Assembly (NCBI GenBank): GCA_028682925.1
Contig: JAJRAG010000101.1
Location: 1 to 14,459, forward strand
Length of the DNA stretch: 14,459 nucleotides
Source of the DNA: Methanomassiliicoccales archaeon
GTDB taxonomy: Archaea; Thermoplasmatota; Thermoplasmata; Methanomassiliicoccales; JACIVX01
Direction of reading: 5' to 3'
Shown here: piece by piece, positions 12,268 to 14,459 of the stretch
Layout of the letters: each line of letters opens with the position of its first letter
How positions within the stretch are numbered: the first letter of the stretch is position 1
The notes under the pieces: model-generated
Told to the model about the DNA's origin: nothing
Databases searched by the model: none
The model's input: only the letters and a program-made list of their open reading frames with translations
Position numbers and translations under genes: made by a program

Positions 12268-13827
12268 ATGCTCATCAAAATCAACGGAGAAATACTCGAG
12301 GCGAAGGAGGGCTCTTCGCTTGGTGATATCCTCAAGGGTCGGCCGTATCGGAAGAGCTCGCTAGTGGCAATGATCCGATCAGGAGAGCTGATTTCGAAAC
12401 CGACGAACGAGTTTGAATTGTCGACGTCAAAGGGTCCAATGATCCTTCGTCTGAACGATTCGCCTTTCTCGGAGGTCTTCAGGAGTGTCGCTCAACAGAT
12501 ACCAAATCGAAGAGTGAGATGGTGCACTTCCAAGGTCATTGCGATTGGCGCGTTCTCGACTGACATCGCAACCGACAGAGATGTCCATCACTATTCTAGG
12601 TACGAGTGCTTCTTTGCTCTTGGAGGGTTCGACAACCGCACAACTTATTTGATGATCGCAAGGACTGATCACGATAGCGCCTATGGGGTCAAGGATGGCG
12701 TGATTGGAAGAATCACAGTAGGTCGTCACTTGCTCGACGATTTGGAGGAGGGGGACGAAATCCTGGCTATTAAGCCGATCGTACTCGAGATGAGTGCCAA
12801 GGATGCCTTCGTGACCAAAGATATGAGGACCAAACTTGAAGACGGGATGTCGATCGAGAGCTACATCGGTGTCAAGCTCAATGAAAAATCCCCCGTGAAC
12901 TGTGAGCACTTGCTCGTCCTCACCGAAGGAGGTCTGCTGCCAGTCACCGATAGGACCGAGACGTACATCGCATGCTCATCTAGAATGGACGTCTCTCTCA
13001 TACCGGAAGATATCCTGGTCAGGGATGAGAACTCGGTCACGATCAGACACGAGGGAGTTGGCATGGGCAGAGTCTATTTGTATAAGGTCCGAAGGCAGGT
13101 GTCATCCTCTCACAGCGACGTTGGGGTTGTGACCGCAGGGAAGGAGCTCTTGAGACTCGTACCCGGTAGCTGTACACTGACCCTTGTCACTGATCCTCTT
13201 AGGATTATGTCAATAGGGATGACCCAGAGCTCCGCCCAGAAATTCCTCAAGAGCAAGGGTCTCTCCCAGGCGAGGCAAGGAGAAAAGAGTGACGATGCAA
13301 TAGTCGTGGAACAAGAACCTGAGCTCACGCTCGAGGCTCTGGCGGCGAAAGAAGTGGATACTTTCGGCATCTCCTCGAGGAAGGTGAACGAGCTCACGCT
13401 CGAGGACAGGAGATCTCCGAGGACCGCTCACTACTTGCGAAAGATGACCGGACTTGATCACAAACCGATAGGGACTATGAAGGTTCACTTCGCGTATCCC
13501 GATATGCCACTAGTGACATTCGAAGGAAATCCGAAGGAAGCCGCCGACCTCGTCCCCGAGGGTACCTTCGAGAAGTCCTCTAGCAGGGGCGAAATCGCGG
13601 TGACGAACATGTCCCGACCGAGCAGGGGGCTGATCGGTCTCAGGCTTCAGAATAGCGAGGATTTCGGTCCGACCGGAGAAGAGAGGTACGGCACTAACGT
13701 CGTGGGGTGTGTGGTCAGCAGCATGGACGAGCTTGTGAGGGATCTCCATGATGGCGATGTCGTCTATGTTCGGGAGGTCAAAGAGACCGTTGAATCGAAG
13801 GGGGTAAGGCGTGCAAAGCGAAAATGA
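12268..13827 (+). CDS. mmp3: Methanogenesis marker protein 3
   Basis: A protein of 519 aa from the ATG at 12268. It matches methanogenesis marker protein 3: an N-terminal ubiquitin-like segment (LIKINGEILEAKEGSSLGDIL), a central block with LGGFDNRTTYLMIARTDHD and VIGRITVGRHLLDDLEEGDEI, and a C-terminal part with MTGLDHKPIGTMKVHFAY, MSRPSRGLIGLRLQNSEDFG and TNVVGCVVSSMDEL. Mmp3 has been reported as part of the ATP-driven MCR activation complex with McrC and A2, whose genes are about 800 bp upstream. The frame is open back to a GTG at 12223, but a TATA-like element at 12230-12239 lies inside that extension and the family begins close to MLIKINGE. An exact 16-bp in-frame repeat (13321-13336 and 13390-13405) encodes ELTLE twice. 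It overlaps mmp6 by 17 bp. Confidence 0.9.
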   Translation: MLIKINGEILEAKEGSSLGDILKGRPYRKSSLVAMIRSGELISKPTNEFELSTSKGPMILRLNDSPFSEVFRSVAQQIPNRRVRWCTSKVIAIGAFSTDIATDRDVHHYSRYECFFALGGFDNRTTYLMIARTDHDSAYGVKDGVIGRITVGRHLLDDLEEGDEILAIKPIVLEMSAKDAFVTKDMRTKLEDGMSIESYIGVKLNEKSPVNCEHLLVLTEGGLLPVTDRTETYIACSSRMDVSLIPEDILVRDENSVTIRHEGVGMGRVYLYKVRRQVSSSHSDVGVVTAGKELLRLVPGSCTLTLVTDPLRIMSIGMTQSSAQKFLKSKGLSQARQGEKSDDAIVVEQEPELTLEALAAKEVDTFGISSRKVNELTLEDRRSPRTAHYLRKMTGLDHKPIGTMKVHFAYPDMPLVTFEGNPKEAADLVPEGTFEKSSSRGEIAVTNMSRPSRGLIGLRLQNSEDFGPTGEERYGTNVVGCVVSSMDELVRDLHDGDVVYVREVKETVESKGVRRAKRK

Positions 13828-14236
13828 GACGAGGATGATAGTCATTGCACCGACCTCAGAGGTCACACCGGACCAGATGGTTCGATTCGTGCACTCTCTC
13901 GCACGTCCCTTGACCATCAAGGAGACGTGCTACGGTGCGATGATCGAGGGGAAGAAGGATGACGTGATGTTTGTCCTCAGAGAAGTAAGGAAGCTCGACC
14001 CGAATCGGATATTCTCCAAGATCAGAGGCTTTCCAATCGGGGATACGAGACGTTGCCGAGCTCACCATGGTTCCCGTCCAGGGTTCACTCAGTTGGAGAA
14101 GGAGTGGAAGGATCTCTCCCTCGTTGAAAAGGGATTGTCATCCTTAGAGAGGGGTGAGAGGGCTTCAGAGCCAAAGAAGAAAGGAAGAATTCCAGTCAAT
14201 AGACTGAAGAAGATTGTCGACGAGGTGAAGAAATGA
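13811..14236 (+). CDS. mmp6: Methanogenesis marker protein 6
   Basis: A 141-aa protein matching methanogenesis marker protein 6, nearly universal in methanogens and of unsettled function. Diagnostic blocks are YGAMIEGKKDDVMFVLREVRKLDPNRIF (about 41-68), RGFPIGDTRRCRA (72-84) and RPGFTQLEKEW (88-98). The C-terminal 40 residues are lysine-rich and poorly conserved. The start is taken as GTG at 13811, inside the end of mmp3 and preceded by GGGGGTAAGG; an ATG at 13835 is possible and would remove eight residues. The TGA at its end overlaps the mmp5 ATG, so mmp3, mmp6 and mmp5 are one tightly coupled unit. Confidence 0.9.
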   Translation: MQSENETRMIVIAPTSEVTPDQMVRFVHSLARPLTIKETCYGAMIEGKKDDVMFVLREVRKLDPNRIFSKIRGFPIGDTRRCRAHHGSRPGFTQLEKEWKDLSLVEKGLSSLERGERASEPKKKGRIPVNRLKKIVDEVKK

Positions 14237-14459
14237 AGGTCTTCATTGTCCCCCCAAACAGCCTGATACTCTACGACCTAGTGGAACGCTTCGGACACGA
14301 GCCACTGAGCGTCATGAAGGTGATAGGGGAGAGGGTCACGGGACTTGAGATCGATTCTCCTCCTCTGAATGTGACTCCCGAGGATGTGAAGAAGGGTCTG
14401 AAGTACGCAGGGGTGGAGGTCCCTTCCGGCATACGAGGCAGGCTTGCGGTCTGGGGACC
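14233..14459 (+). CDS. mmp5: Methanogenesis marker protein 5 (5' part, cut by window end)
   Basis: The first 75 residues of a protein that runs past the window. The opening MKVFIVPPNSLILYDLVERF and the following GHEPLSVMKVIGERVTGLEI match methanogenesis marker protein 5, and the order mmp3-mmp6-mmp5 is the one known from methanogens. The ATG at 14233 overlaps the mmp6 stop (ATGA) and has a GGTGA ribosome site at 14224-14228. The biochemical function is unknown; the genomic link to MCR activation genes suggests a role in the same process. Confidence 0.85.
   Translation, partial: MKVFIVPPNSLILYDLVERFGHEPLSVMKVIGERVTGLEIDSPPLNVTPEDVKKGLKYAGVEVPSGIRGRLAVWG

Noticed and set aside
1..14459. tRNA, rRNA, CRISPR arrays, insertion sequences or phage genes
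   Set aside because: I saw no clover-leaf or rRNA sequence, no regularly spaced repeats, and no transposase- or integrase-like protein; the window is a densely packed metabolic locus.

Overview
The window comes from a methane-metabolising euryarchaeon. It carries the methyl-coenzyme M reductase (MCR) structural genes together with several genes for MCR modification and activation. The MCR is of the canonical methane type: every McrA cofactor-contact and modification site I could locate is present. Archaeal signals are clear: TATA boxes about 25-30 nt before start codons (several genes look leaderless), GGTGA/GGAGG ribosome sites inside operons, and frequent GTG/TTG starts. mcrC is absent from between mcrD and mcrG, so the operon reads mcrB-D-G-A. 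This, with the moderately high GC, would fit a Methanomassiliicoccales-like or other non-class-I lineage, but I cannot fix the taxon from this sequence alone.

Layout: (1) 1-114, the 3' end of an unidentified gene. (2) 225-2077, ycaO-tfuA, which installs the McrA thioglycine. (3) 2078-2274, the mcr control region, with a dyad, a TATA box, a long 5'-UTR hairpin and a possible 16-codon leader ORF. (4) 2275-6759, mcrB-mcrD-mcrG-mcrA and a small DUF2098-type gene, closed by a T-rich terminator. (5) 6814-9117, accessory genes: an unknown 189-aa protein on the minus strand, a small AhpD-like protein on plus, then on minus a cysteine-rich DUF6951-like protein and a winged-helix regulator (DUF4443 + DUF2111 type). 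(6) 9228-11452, atwA (component A2) overlapping mcrC. (7) 11482-12072, minus strand, a second member of the unknown family found at 6814-7383. (8) 12268-14459, methanogenesis marker genes 3, 6 and 5 (the last cut by the window end).

How the genes fit together: YcaO/TfuA modifies McrA; McrB/G/A form the enzyme with McrD as an assembly factor; AtwA, McrC and Mmp3 belong to the ATP-dependent reductive activation machinery. The most interesting signal is a 17-bp dyad, GGATGG-N5-CCATCC, seen at just two places. One copy lies just upstream of the mcr TATA box. The other lies between the TATA box and start codon of the winged-helix gene, in the region shared with atwA. This suggests a dedicated MCR regulator that represses itself and activates (or otherwise controls) mcr. 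Other leads are the mcr leader hairpin and a pair of unknown paralogues, each convergent with an MCR operon.
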